From assembly GCA_026393755.1 (NCBI GenBank), contig JAPKZO010000008.1, positions 25,760-89,759 of the forward strand: a stretch of DNA of 64,000 nt, read 5' to 3'. Below are positions 57,932 through 64,000 of this stretch, in pieces (within the stretch, counting starts at the first letter, position 1; each line of letters starts with the position of its first letter). A program made the translations under genes and the position numbers. A model generated the notes under the pieces. That model was not told the DNA's origin. It did not search any database and was given only the letters and a program-made list of their open reading frames with translations. This DNA comes from Acidobacteriota bacterium (GTDB lineage Bacteria > Acidobacteriota > Vicinamibacteria > Vicinamibacterales > JAKQTR01).

Positions 57932-60469
57932 GTGACCACGACCCAATTATCACGCGACGATCGACCTACCGGGCACGGGCGCGGGGAGCGCCGCGAATGG
58001 GTTCGCCGGACCTACCTGAGAGTGGCCGGGATCCCCATCGAGTACGATCTCCGCCCCTATCGCAGGCAATTGGCGCGCATCGACGGGGTCGACGTGTCGC
58101 AACTCGCCGACGATCAGCTCCGTGCGCAATTCGACGTCGCGAGGCGGCGGGCGCTTGACGGCGAAGAACCCGGCGATCTGCTCCCGCACGTCTACGCTCT
58201 GACACGCGAAGTCTGCTCGCGCGTGCTGGGTTTTCGTCCGTTCGACGTACAGGTGATGGCAGCGATCGCCCTCCACCAGGGCAAACTGGCGCAACTGGCC
58301 ACCGGAGAAGGCAAGACGCTAGTCGCCGTCCTGCCCGTCGTGCTCAACGCACTCACCGGCCGCGGCGTGCACATCCTCACAGCCAACGACTACCTGGCCC
58401 GCCGCGACGCCGCGTGGATGGGCGCCGCGTACCGCTTCCTGGGACTTTCGGTGGCGTCGGTAACGCATGGCCTGAGTCGAGAAGAACGCAGGGCGGCGTA
58501 CGCAGCGGACATCACCTACGTGACCGCCAAGGAGGCCGGCTTCGACTTCCTCCGCGATCACATCGTCACGGACCCGGTGCACCCGGTACAGCGCCCGTTC
58601 CACTACGTGATTGTCGACGAGGCGGATTTTATCCTGGTCGATGAGGCCCGGGTCCCGCTTGTGATTGCCGGTGAGACCGCCTCTCCCGACGTCGACCACC
58701 GCATGCTGGCGGAGATGGTGCGGCAACTGCGGGCGGGGGTGGACTACCGGATTGACGAACACGAGCGGAACGTGGCCATCACGGACGCCGGTTTCCGGCA
58801 CATCCAGAAACGGCTGAGATGCGAACCGCTGCATGAACCAAGCCAGCATCTGCTGCTCTCTGCAATCCACGTCGCCCTTCATGCGGAGGCCCTGCTTCAT
58901 CGCGACCGCGACTACATTGTCCGGGGCGGGCGCGTTGAACTGGTGGACGAATTCACCGGGCGGGTGGCCGACAACCGGCGCTGGCCGCATGGCATCCAGC
59001 CAGCGGTCGAGGCCAAGGAAGGCGTCGAGGTTCGCACCGAAGGCACGATTCTCGGATCGATACCGATCCAGCACTTTGTCAGGCTCTGGCCGAGGATCGC
59101 CGGCATGACGGCCACGGCTGTCCCATCCGCGATTGAATTCAAGGAGTTCTACAACCTGACGACGGTGGTGTTCCCGCCCAACCGTCCGTGCAGGCGCGTC
59201 GACGAACCGGATGTCGTGTTCTCACACGTCCAGGCCAAGATGGCTGCGCTGGTTGACGAAATCATGCGCACCCACGCCACGGGCCGCCCTGTTCTGGTCG
59301 GCACGGCAAGCGTTTCAGAATCGGAGGCACTCGCTGGCTCGCTGCGCAGAGGACGGATCAAGTGCCGCGTCCTCAACGCCAGGCACGATGCGCGCGAAGC
59401 GCTGATCGTTGCCCGCGCCGGCATGCCCGGGGCGGTCACGATCTGGACGAACATGGCCGGGCGAGGCACTGACATCGTCCTTGGCGGGGGCGACGAGACG
59501 CTGCGCGACGAGGTCGCTCAACTGGGCGGCTTGTACGTGATCGGCACGAACCGCCACGAGAGCCGTCGGATCGACGATCAACTGCGCGGACGCGCCGGGC
59601 GCCAGGGCGACCCGGGCAGCTCCCGGTTCTTCATCAGCCTCGAAGACGATCTGATCCGCCGTTACGGTGTGATCCGGCAGATCCCGGCGCGACACAGGCC
59701 TTCGCGTCAGGAAGGATCGATCAACGATCTGATTGTCAGGCGCGAGATTGCCCGGGCCCAGCGCATCATCGAGGGCCAGACTTTCGAGATTCGCCGCACG
59801 CTGTGGCGGTACTCGGCCATGGTCGAGGAACAGCGCACGCAGATGTGCGAACGCCGGGAAGAATGGCTGCACGACGCGATTGAACCGAGGGCCTGCGTCG
59901 ACGGGGCGCCCGATCGTTACGCCGAACTCGAGCGCGCGGTCGGTGCGGCCGAACTGCGGCGGGTGGAAAACCGCCTCACGCTCATTCTGCTCGACAGGCG
60001 CTGGAGCGCGCATCTGGCGTTGATCGAGGAGATCCGCGAGGGGATCCACCTGCAGCGTTACGGCGGGCGTGATCCGCTCGCCGAGTTCCAGCGGCAGATC
60101 ATCGACGCCTACGCCGCGATGATGGAGGGGCTGCGCGATGAGGTGGTCGAGACGTTCCGACGTCTGTCGGCAGAAAGCGGCACGATCGACCTCGACCGCG
60201 CCGGCTTGCGCGGTCCCACGTCGACCTGGACCTACCTGATCAACGACAATCCGTTTTCGTCGTTCGGGCTCTCGCTGATCGCGCAAGGGAACTTCGGGGT
60301 CTCGTTGGCGACCGGCTTCCTGGCGCTGATGTATTGGCCGTTCACCCTCGTCGCTGTCACGGCTGTCTTCGTGCGGCGGTGGCTGGGACGGCACAGCGGT
60401 TCGCGGAATGGAGAGACGGAGGGGCGCGATTCATCCGCCTCCGTGTCACGCTTCGGCGGACCGCCGTAG
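57932..60469 (+). CDS. SecA-like preprotein translocase ATPase with C-terminal membrane anchor
   Basis: The protein has 845 residues. SecA motor motifs are all present: Walker A ATGEGKTLVA at 123-132, TANDYLARRDAAWMG, TYVTAKEAGFDFLRDHIV, DEADFILVDEARVPLVIAG, the PPXD/preprotein cross-linking region, TNMAGRGTDIVLGGGDE and GTNRHESRRIDDQLRGRAGRQGDPGSSRFFISLEDDL. The helical wing and scaffold are shorter than usual. The end differs from housekeeping SecA: there is no CXCXSGXXXXXC[CH] zinc motif. Instead TWTYLINDNPFSSF leads to a hydrophobic helix (FGVSLATGFLALMYWPFTLVAVTAVFV, 788-814) and a basic tail. It is probably a specialised SecA2-type paralogue fixed to the inner membrane. No SecY2 partner or obvious substrate is adjacent. 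Confidence 0.88.
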   Translation: MTTTQLSRDDRPTGHGRGERREWVRRTYLRVAGIPIEYDLRPYRRQLARIDGVDVSQLADDQLRAQFDVARRRALDGEEPGDLLPHVYALTREVCSRVLGFRPFDVQVMAAIALHQGKLAQLATGEGKTLVAVLPVVLNALTGRGVHILTANDYLARRDAAWMGAAYRFLGLSVASVTHGLSREERRAAYAADITYVTAKEAGFDFLRDHIVTDPVHPVQRPFHYVIVDEADFILVDEARVPLVIAGETASPDVDHRMLAEMVRQLRAGVDYRIDEHERNVAITDAGFRHIQKRLRCEPLHEPSQHLLLSAIHVALHAEALLHRDRDYIVRGGRVELVDEFTGRVADNRRWPHGIQPAVEAKEGVEVRTEGTILGSIPIQHFVRLWPRIAGMTATAVPSAIEFKEFYNLTTVVFPPNRPCRRVDEPDVVFSHVQAKMAALVDEIMRTHATGRPVLVGTASVSESEALAGSLRRGRIKCRVLNARHDAREALIVARAGMPGAVTIWTNMAGRGTDIVLGGGDETLRDEVAQLGGLYVIGTNRHESRRIDDQLRGRAGRQGDPGSSRFFISLEDDLIRRYGVIRQIPARHRPSRQEGSINDLIVRREIARAQRIIEGQTFEIRRTLWRYSAMVEEQRTQMCERREEWLHDAIEPRACVDGAPDRYAELERAVGAAELRRVENRLTLILLDRRWSAHLALIEEIREGIHLQRYGGRDPLAEFQRQIIDAYAAMMEGLRDEVVETFRRLSAESGTIDLDRAGLRGPTSTWTYLINDNPFSSFGLSLIAQGNFGVSLATGFLALMYWPFTLVAVTAVFVRRWLGRHSGSRNGETEGRDSSASVSRFGGPP

Positions 60470-60500
60470 CCTTGGCGAAGGTGGTCGCGCCCGCAGGGCC
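60416..60500. repeat. Repeat-like hairpins covering the 3' end of the secA-like gene
   Basis: ACGGAGG (60416-60422) and CCTCCGT (60438-60444) form a hairpin around GGGCGCGATTCATCCG, and CTTCGGCGG...CCTTGGCGAAGG follows. The hairpins encode the last 15-20 residues of the secA-like protein (EGRDSSASVSRFGGPP) and continue past its stop. The loop theme resembles 51626-51647. The tail of this protein is therefore probably repeat-derived. Confidence 0.5.
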
Positions 60501-60548
60501 GGGCTGGAGCCGGCGGTCCCAGGCCCGAGTCCCCCGAATCCCGACGCT

Positions 60549-61709
60549 CTATCCGTGTCGGCGGATGCCGAGGACGCGCTCGGCGATGACCATGCGCTGG
60601 GTTTCCGACGTGCCCTGATAGATCTCGGTGGCGCGCGCGTCGCGGAAATATCGCTCGACCCTGGATCCTCGGCGGTAGCCGGCCGACGCGAGGATCTGCA
60701 TTGCCTTGTCGGCCGCCTCGTGCGCGGCCAACGACGCCGCCAGCTTCGCCTGCGCCGCCTCCGTCACGATGCTCGTTTGTGTCGCTTTCAGCGACGCGGC
60801 CTTCCAGGTGAGCATGCGCGCCGCGTCGAGTTCGGTGGCCATGTCGGCCAGCATGAACTGGACGGCCTCGTAGTTCGCGATGGCCCTGCCGAAGGTATGG
60901 CGCTCCTTCGCATGGCGCAACGCCTCGTCGAGCGCGGCCTGACCGATGCCGAGCGCTTGCGCGGCGATGGCGACGCGGCCGCCTTCGAGCGCCCACATGG
61001 CCACCTTGAACCCGTCGTTGACCGCGCCCACGACGTGGTCGGCCGGGATCACGACGTCATTGAATGTGAGATCCATGCAGCCCAGGCCGCGCACCCCCAG
61101 CGAGTCGGCACGAGCGGTCCGCTCGATGCCCGGGGTGCTCATTGGCACGAGAAACGCGGTGATGCCGTGCGCGCGCTGGCCGGGCCGAGTCACGGCGAAC
61201 ACGAGCGCGACGTTGGACACCTCGGCGCACGCGACCCAGACCTTGCGGCCGTTGAGGCAGTACGCCTTCCCGTCCTCGACCAGCGTCGCCTGCATCTCGA
61301 GGTTGGCGGCGTCGGTGCCCGCGTCCTCTTCTGACAGCCCGAACGATCCCAGCGCCTGGCCAGTCGCCAACGCGCGCAGCCAGCGGTCCTTGTGGTCATC
61401 GGCGCCGAATCGAGCCAGCACTTCGGCGACGAGGGAATTGTTCACGATCAGGATGACGCCGACGGTTGCGCTCGCGCGCGAAACCGCCTCGACAGCCAGC
61501 GCGTAGCTCAAATAGTCGCGTCCTCCGCCTCCCCAGGCCTGCGGCACGGTGACGCCCATCAGGCCGTGTTCCCCCGCGCGCGTCATCAACGTCACGGGAA
61601 ACTCGCCGCTCTCGTCAATGTGGGCTGCGACCGGCGCGACGTGCTCACGAGCGAACAGTTCAATCGCGTGCTGGAATTCCAATTGGGCGGACGTGAATTC
61701 GAGGATCAT
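60549..61709 (-). CDS. Acyl-CoA dehydrogenase, isovaleryl-CoA-like
   Basis: The protein has 386 residues from ATG 61709 (MILEFTSAQLEFQHAIELFAREHVAP); longer upstream frames overlap the HIT gene. It has the full fold: GSFGLSEEDAGTDAANLEMQATL, GRKVWVACAEVSNVALVFAV, GVRGLGCMDLTFNDVVIPADHVVG, FGRAIANYEAVQFMLADMATELDAARML and YFRDARATEIYQGTSETQRMVIAERVLG. Gln replaces the usual catalytic Glu in EIYQGTSE, but Glu occurs in the helix-G position (ALEGGRVAIAAQ). That is where isovaleryl-CoA and long-chain dehydrogenases place the base, so the enzyme should be active. It convergently faces the secA-like gene. Confidence 0.92.
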   Translation of the reverse strand: MILEFTSAQLEFQHAIELFAREHVAPVAAHIDESGEFPVTLMTRAGEHGLMGVTVPQAWGGGGRDYLSYALAVEAVSRASATVGVILIVNNSLVAEVLARFGADDHKDRWLRALATGQALGSFGLSEEDAGTDAANLEMQATLVEDGKAYCLNGRKVWVACAEVSNVALVFAVTRPGQRAHGITAFLVPMSTPGIERTARADSLGVRGLGCMDLTFNDVVIPADHVVGAVNDGFKVAMWALEGGRVAIAAQALGIGQAALDEALRHAKERHTFGRAIANYEAVQFMLADMATELDAARMLTWKAASLKATQTSIVTEAAQAKLAASLAAHEAADKAMQILASAGYRRGSRVERYFRDARATEIYQGTSETQRMVIAERVLGIRRHG

Positions 61710-61724
61710 CGTGGGCTTCTGAGC

Positions 61725-61744
61725 GGGCGCGGCATGCCGCGCCC
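61725..61744. repeat. 20-bp perfect palindrome (GGGCGCGGCATGCCGCGCCC)
   Basis: This is a fully self-complementary 20-mer between the acyl-CoA dehydrogenase start and the HIT gene stop. It differs at one symmetric pair from the palindrome at 41436-41455. A 7-bp array follows within 10 bp, the same arrangement as at 41.4 kb. Confidence 0.7.
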
Positions 61745-61750
61745 CTACGC

Positions 61751-61792
61751 GTTCATTCGTGCTTCTTGCTGCTTGCGACTTGCTGCTGTCCC
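61751..61792. repeat. Degenerate 7-bp tandem repeat array
   Basis: Plus-strand units GTTCATT-CGTGCTT, CTTGCTG-CTTGCGA and CTTGCTG-CTGTCCC run at a 7-bp period. The array overlaps the 3' end of the HIT gene and encodes its C-terminal residues GQQQVASSKKHE. Confidence 0.7.
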
Positions 61793-62271
61793 AACCGCTC
61801 AAACACCGGCCTGAGACGGGAGGCCGACTGCTCCAGATCCTCCGGCAGCACCCGCACCTCGCCGACAACCGAGACGAAATTGGTGTCCCCATTCCAGCGT
61901 GGCACGACGTGGATGTGCAGGTGATCCACGATACCGGCGCCGGCGGCACGGCCGAGATTCATCCCGACATTCAGTCCCTGGGGGCGGTACACCTCACTGA
62001 GTACGGCTTCTGTCAGCGACGTCAATTCGATCATGCGGGCACGTTCCGCAGGCGACGCCGCGCCCAGCGTCGCGATGTGGCGCGCGGGCACGATCATCAG
62101 ATGCCCACTGTTGTACGGGAACATGTTCAGGATGACGAACGCGTTCTCGTCGCGGTAGACGACGAGAGGGGCCTGGTCGGCCTGGGAGAGCGCCGCGCAA
62201 AAGACACAGCCGCCCGCGTCATCGACCTTGTTCACGTATTCGAGCCTCCACGGCGACCATAGGCGTTCCAC
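61753..62271 (-). CDS. HIT-family nucleotide hydrolase (AP4A phosphorylase/Hint-like)
   Basis: The protein has 172 residues starting at GTG 62271 (MERLWSPWRLEYV, the usual opening of this subfamily). It has CVFCAALSQADQAPLVVYRDENAFVILNMFPYNSGHLMIVPARH, and the histidine triad HLHIHVVPRWNGDTNF, where the middle His forms the covalent nucleotidyl intermediate. CVFC may bind zinc with a later His. It hydrolyses or phosphorolyses dinucleoside polyphosphates or AMP-linked substrates; which one is not clear. The last 12 residues derive from the 7-bp repeat. It is 5 bp downstream of the IHF/HU gene. Confidence 0.9.
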   Translation of the reverse strand: MERLWSPWRLEYVNKVDDAGGCVFCAALSQADQAPLVVYRDENAFVILNMFPYNSGHLMIVPARHIATLGAASPAERARMIELTSLTEAVLSEVYRPQGLNVGMNLGRAAGAGIVDHLHIHVVPRWNGDTNFVSVVGEVRVLPEDLEQSASRLRPVFERLGQQQVASSKKHE

Positions 62272-62276
62272 GGGCG

Positions 62277-62636
62277 TCAGGACGCAGCGGGTGGCGGGTT
62301 CTCGTTGGACGTCGGACCGATGTCGGCCGCCGCGACTCCAACGACCGGTCGGACCTCAACCTCGTGGTTGATGAGATCCTTCAGTTCCTTGCCCGGCTTG
62401 AAATACGGCACGCGCTTGGGCGGCACGTCCACGCGGGCGCCCGTCTTGGGGTTACGCCCCTTGCGCGGCTCGCGCTGCCGGAGACGAAAACTCCCGAACC
62501 CCCGCAACTCGATCTTCTCGCCCTTCTGGAGCGCATCGATGATGCTGCGGAAGACCGTGTCGACGATGACCTCGGAGTGTTTCTTGGTGAGGTCCGACAC
62601 GCGCGAAACTTCTTCGACGAGTTCGGCCTTGGTCAT
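62277..62636 (-). CDS. HU/IHF-family nucleoid-associated protein
   Basis: This DNA-bending protein has 119 residues from ATG 62636 (MTKAELVEEVSRVSDLTKKHSEVIVDTVFRSIIDALQKGEKIELRGFGSFRLRQREPRKGRNPKTGARVDVPPKRVPYFKPGKELKDLIN). The beta-arm with RNPKTG and VDVPPKRVPYFKPGKEL is IHF-like. It has an acidic/proline C-terminal extension of about 25 residues beyond the typical 90-95. rpsA upstream on the same strand is the classic rpsA-ihfB order. DNA specificity cannot be told from the sequence. Confidence 0.93.
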   Translation of the reverse strand: MTKAELVEEVSRVSDLTKKHSEVIVDTVFRSIIDALQKGEKIELRGFGSFRLRQREPRKGRNPKTGARVDVPPKRVPYFKPGKELKDLINHEVEVRPVVGVAAADIGPTSNENPPPAAS

Positions 62637-62723
62637 GGATGACTCGCGGCAGGAAGATGACGCCCGGCTGGCGCGACCAAGACCCGGAATCGGGCCGTGC
62701 CGCGCCGCCGGAACCAAACACCT

Positions 62724-62742
62724 GGCCGCCTCCTCGGCGGCC
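62724..62742 (-). terminator. Hairpin after rpsA
   Basis: Perfect 7-bp arms GGCCGCC (62724-62730) and GGCGGCC (62736-62742) around TCCTC, starting 6 bp beyond the rpsA stop. On the minus strand it is followed by GGTGTTTGGTTCC, a weak T-rich run. It probably terminates or attenuates transcription between rpsA and the IHF-like gene. Confidence 0.5.
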
Positions 62743-62748
62743 GTCCGA

Positions 62749-64000
62749 CTACTTCCCGTCCCGCTGCTGCTGGCGGAAGTGATCCGCCAGGGTGGCCTGC
62801 GGCTTTCCGGTGTTCTCGGAATACGTGGCCCAATCGGCGCGGTCCTGTTCCACCCGCATCGCGCGGATGCTCAGGCCGATCTTCCGCTCGGACGGACTCA
62901 GCTTGATGATCTTCATCGGGTAGGTCTTCTCCACCTCGAGTTCGATCTTCTCCTCGAGCTGATCGTCAAACTCGGACACGTGGATCAGGCCCTCGATCCC
63001 CTCGGCCAGCTCGACGAACGCGCCGAAGTTGGTCATCCGGACCACCTTGCCGTCGATCGTGTCGCCCACCTGGTGCTGCGAGAAGAACTCGTCCCAGATG
63101 TCGGTGGCCAGCTGCTTGAGTCCGAGCGACAACCGCTGGTTCTCGGCGTCGATGTTCAACACGATCGCCTCGACCTTGTCGCCCTTCTTCAACACCTCAG
63201 ACGGATGCTTGATCCGCTTGCTCCACGACATGTCCGAGATGTGAATGAGGCCGTCGATGTCCTCTTCCACCTCCACGAACGCGCCGAACTCGGTCAGATT
63301 GCGCACCTTGCCGACAATGCGCGCGCCCACCGGGTACTTGGAGGCCAGTTCGTGCCACGGGTTGCTCTCGATCTGCTTGAGGCCGAGCGAGATGCGCCGC
63401 GCCCCCGGATCCACGCCGAGCACCATCGCCTCGACGGCGTCGCCCTGGTTGAGGATCTTCGACGGATGCTTGACGCGCTTGCTCCACGTCATCTCGGACA
63501 CGTGAATGAGGCCTTCGACGCCAGGCTCCAGTTCAATGAACGCCCCGTAGTCGGTCAGGCTGACGACCTTGCCCGTCATGCGCGCGCCGACCGGATACCG
63601 ATCGGTCACGTTGCTCCACGGATCCGCCACCAGTTGCTTGTGGCCGAGCGACACGCGCTCGGTCAGCGGATCGTACTTGAGCACGATGACGTCGATTTCG
63701 TCGTTGACCTTGAAGATCTCCGACGGATGGCCCACGCGCCCCCACGACATGTCCGTGATGTGCAGCAGGCCGTCGATGCCGCCGAGGTCGATGAAGGCGC
63801 CGTAGTCGGTGATGTTCTTCACCGTGCCGCGCAGCACCTTGCCCTCGGCCAGCGCCCCGAGCGTGTACTTCTTCTTCTCGGCGTTCTCTTCTTCGAGCAG
63901 GACCTTGCGCGACAACACGATGTTCCCGCGCTTCTTGTTGACCTTGATGACGCGCATCCGGAGTTCCTGGTTCTTCAGGGCATCCAGATTCCGGACGGGG
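62749..64000 (-). CDS. rpsA: 30S ribosomal protein S1, 5' end outside the window
   Basis: S1 binds mRNA on the 30S subunit and aids initiation. The frame is open to the right edge: translation from 64000 reads PVRNLDALKNQELRMRVIKVNKKRGNIVLSRKVLLEEE before the first in-frame ATG (63957), so the true start lies beyond the window. Four S1 OB-fold repeats are visible (GKVLRGTVKNITDYGAFIDLG-GIDGLLHITDMSW, GARMTGKVVSLTDYGAFIELE, GARIVGKVRNLTEFGAFVEVE, GDTIDGKVVRMTNFGAFVELAEGIEGLIHVSEF) plus a tail ending ADHFRQQQRDGK. It is upstream of the IHF-like gene in the usual order. Confidence 0.96.
   Translation of the reverse strand, partial: PVRNLDALKNQELRMRVIKVNKKRGNIVLSRKVLLEEENAEKKKYTLGALAEGKVLRGTVKNITDYGAFIDLGGIDGLLHITDMSWGRVGHPSEIFKVNDEIDVIVLKYDPLTERVSLGHKQLVADPWSNVTDRYPVGARMTGKVVSLTDYGAFIELEPGVEGLIHVSEMTWSKRVKHPSKILNQGDAVEAMVLGVDPGARRISLGLKQIESNPWHELASKYPVGARIVGKVRNLTEFGAFVEVEEDIDGLIHISDMSWSKRIKHPSEVLKKGDKVEAIVLNIDAENQRLSLGLKQLATDIWDEFFSQHQVGDTIDGKVVRMTNFGAFVELAEGIEGLIHVSEFDDQLEEKIELEVEKTYPMKIIKLSPSERKIGLSIRAMRVEQDRADWATYSENTGKPQATLADHFRQQQRDGK

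Overview
The window is 64 kb of high-GC, densely packed bacterial chromosome. It holds about 50 protein genes, no rRNA or tRNA gene that I can see, no phage or transposase genes, and no gene-free stretch longer than about 300 bases. The cell is diderm: BamA, LolC/LolD, Lnt, a small outer-membrane barrel and a SPOR protein are all present. Several features together point to Acidobacteriota, possibly the Vicinamibacteria side: a MeaB-methylmalonyl-CoA epimerase fusion, DUF6677-like and FecR/DUF6600-like proteins, Acidobacteria-style VWA proteins, and an HspR-DnaJ-DnaK operon. This placement is inference from gene content, not a phylogeny.

Layout. Positions 1-9.0 kb carry housekeeping genes on the minus strand (transcribed right to left): ribH-nusB-lysS-lolC-lolD, then clpC behind its own promoter/palindrome region, then bamA running off the left edge. 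Positions 9.0-15.6 kb carry an enoyl-CoA hydratase, a run of small membrane proteins (VanZ-like, a 59-residue protein, DUF6677-like, DUF2085-like), a PfkB kinase with an MTA-phosphorylase-like gene, and a propionate-type pair (meaB-mce fusion and acyl-CoA dehydrogenase). Positions 15.7-19.6 kb hold secreted and envelope proteins, hemW and a DnaC/IstB-like ATPase. Positions 19.7-23.3 kb are the dnaK-dnaJ-hspR chaperone operon. Positions 23.5-27.8 kb (plus) encode a FecR/DUF6600 protein directly followed by a class A penicillin-binding protein. Positions 27.9-33.5 kb (minus) are nfeD-slipin-SPOR-lnt and prfB with its programmed frameshift. Positions 33.7-39.3 kb hold a large V4R-like/TPR protein, mobA, argS and a glutamine-amidotransferase-like hydrolase. 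Positions 39.4-46.6 kb (minus) are a tight valS-nadC-birA-coaX-unknown-rlmD cluster. Positions 46.7-50.1 kb hold a response regulator and the two subunits of methylmalonyl-CoA mutase. Positions 50.3-54.5 kb (plus) are glutamate dehydrogenase and an unusual GAF/PPDK-N protein. Positions 54.5-64 kb hold a VWA protein, two more acyl-CoA dehydrogenases, a SecA paralogue with a C-terminal membrane anchor, a HIT hydrolase, an IHF/HU protein and ribosomal protein S1, which runs off the right edge.

Metabolic theme: split methylmalonyl-CoA mutase, MeaB-epimerase, three acyl-CoA dehydrogenases and an enoyl-CoA hydratase suggest degradation of branched-chain amino acids, odd-chain acids and propionyl-CoA, with glutamate dehydrogenase handling nitrogen.

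Most unusual items: an MTA phosphorylase with an in-frame loss of about 47 residues in its core; a membrane-anchored SecA lacking the usual C-terminal zinc motif; a GAF/PPDK ATP-grasp protein without the phosphohistidine domain; a V4R-like/TPR protein with an internal signal-like segment; five dispersed arrays of degenerate 7-bp repeats, two of them beside the same palindrome and two running into gene 3' ends; and a palindromic ATCACTCC/GGAGTGAT motif clustered at clpC and again at 39.3 kb.
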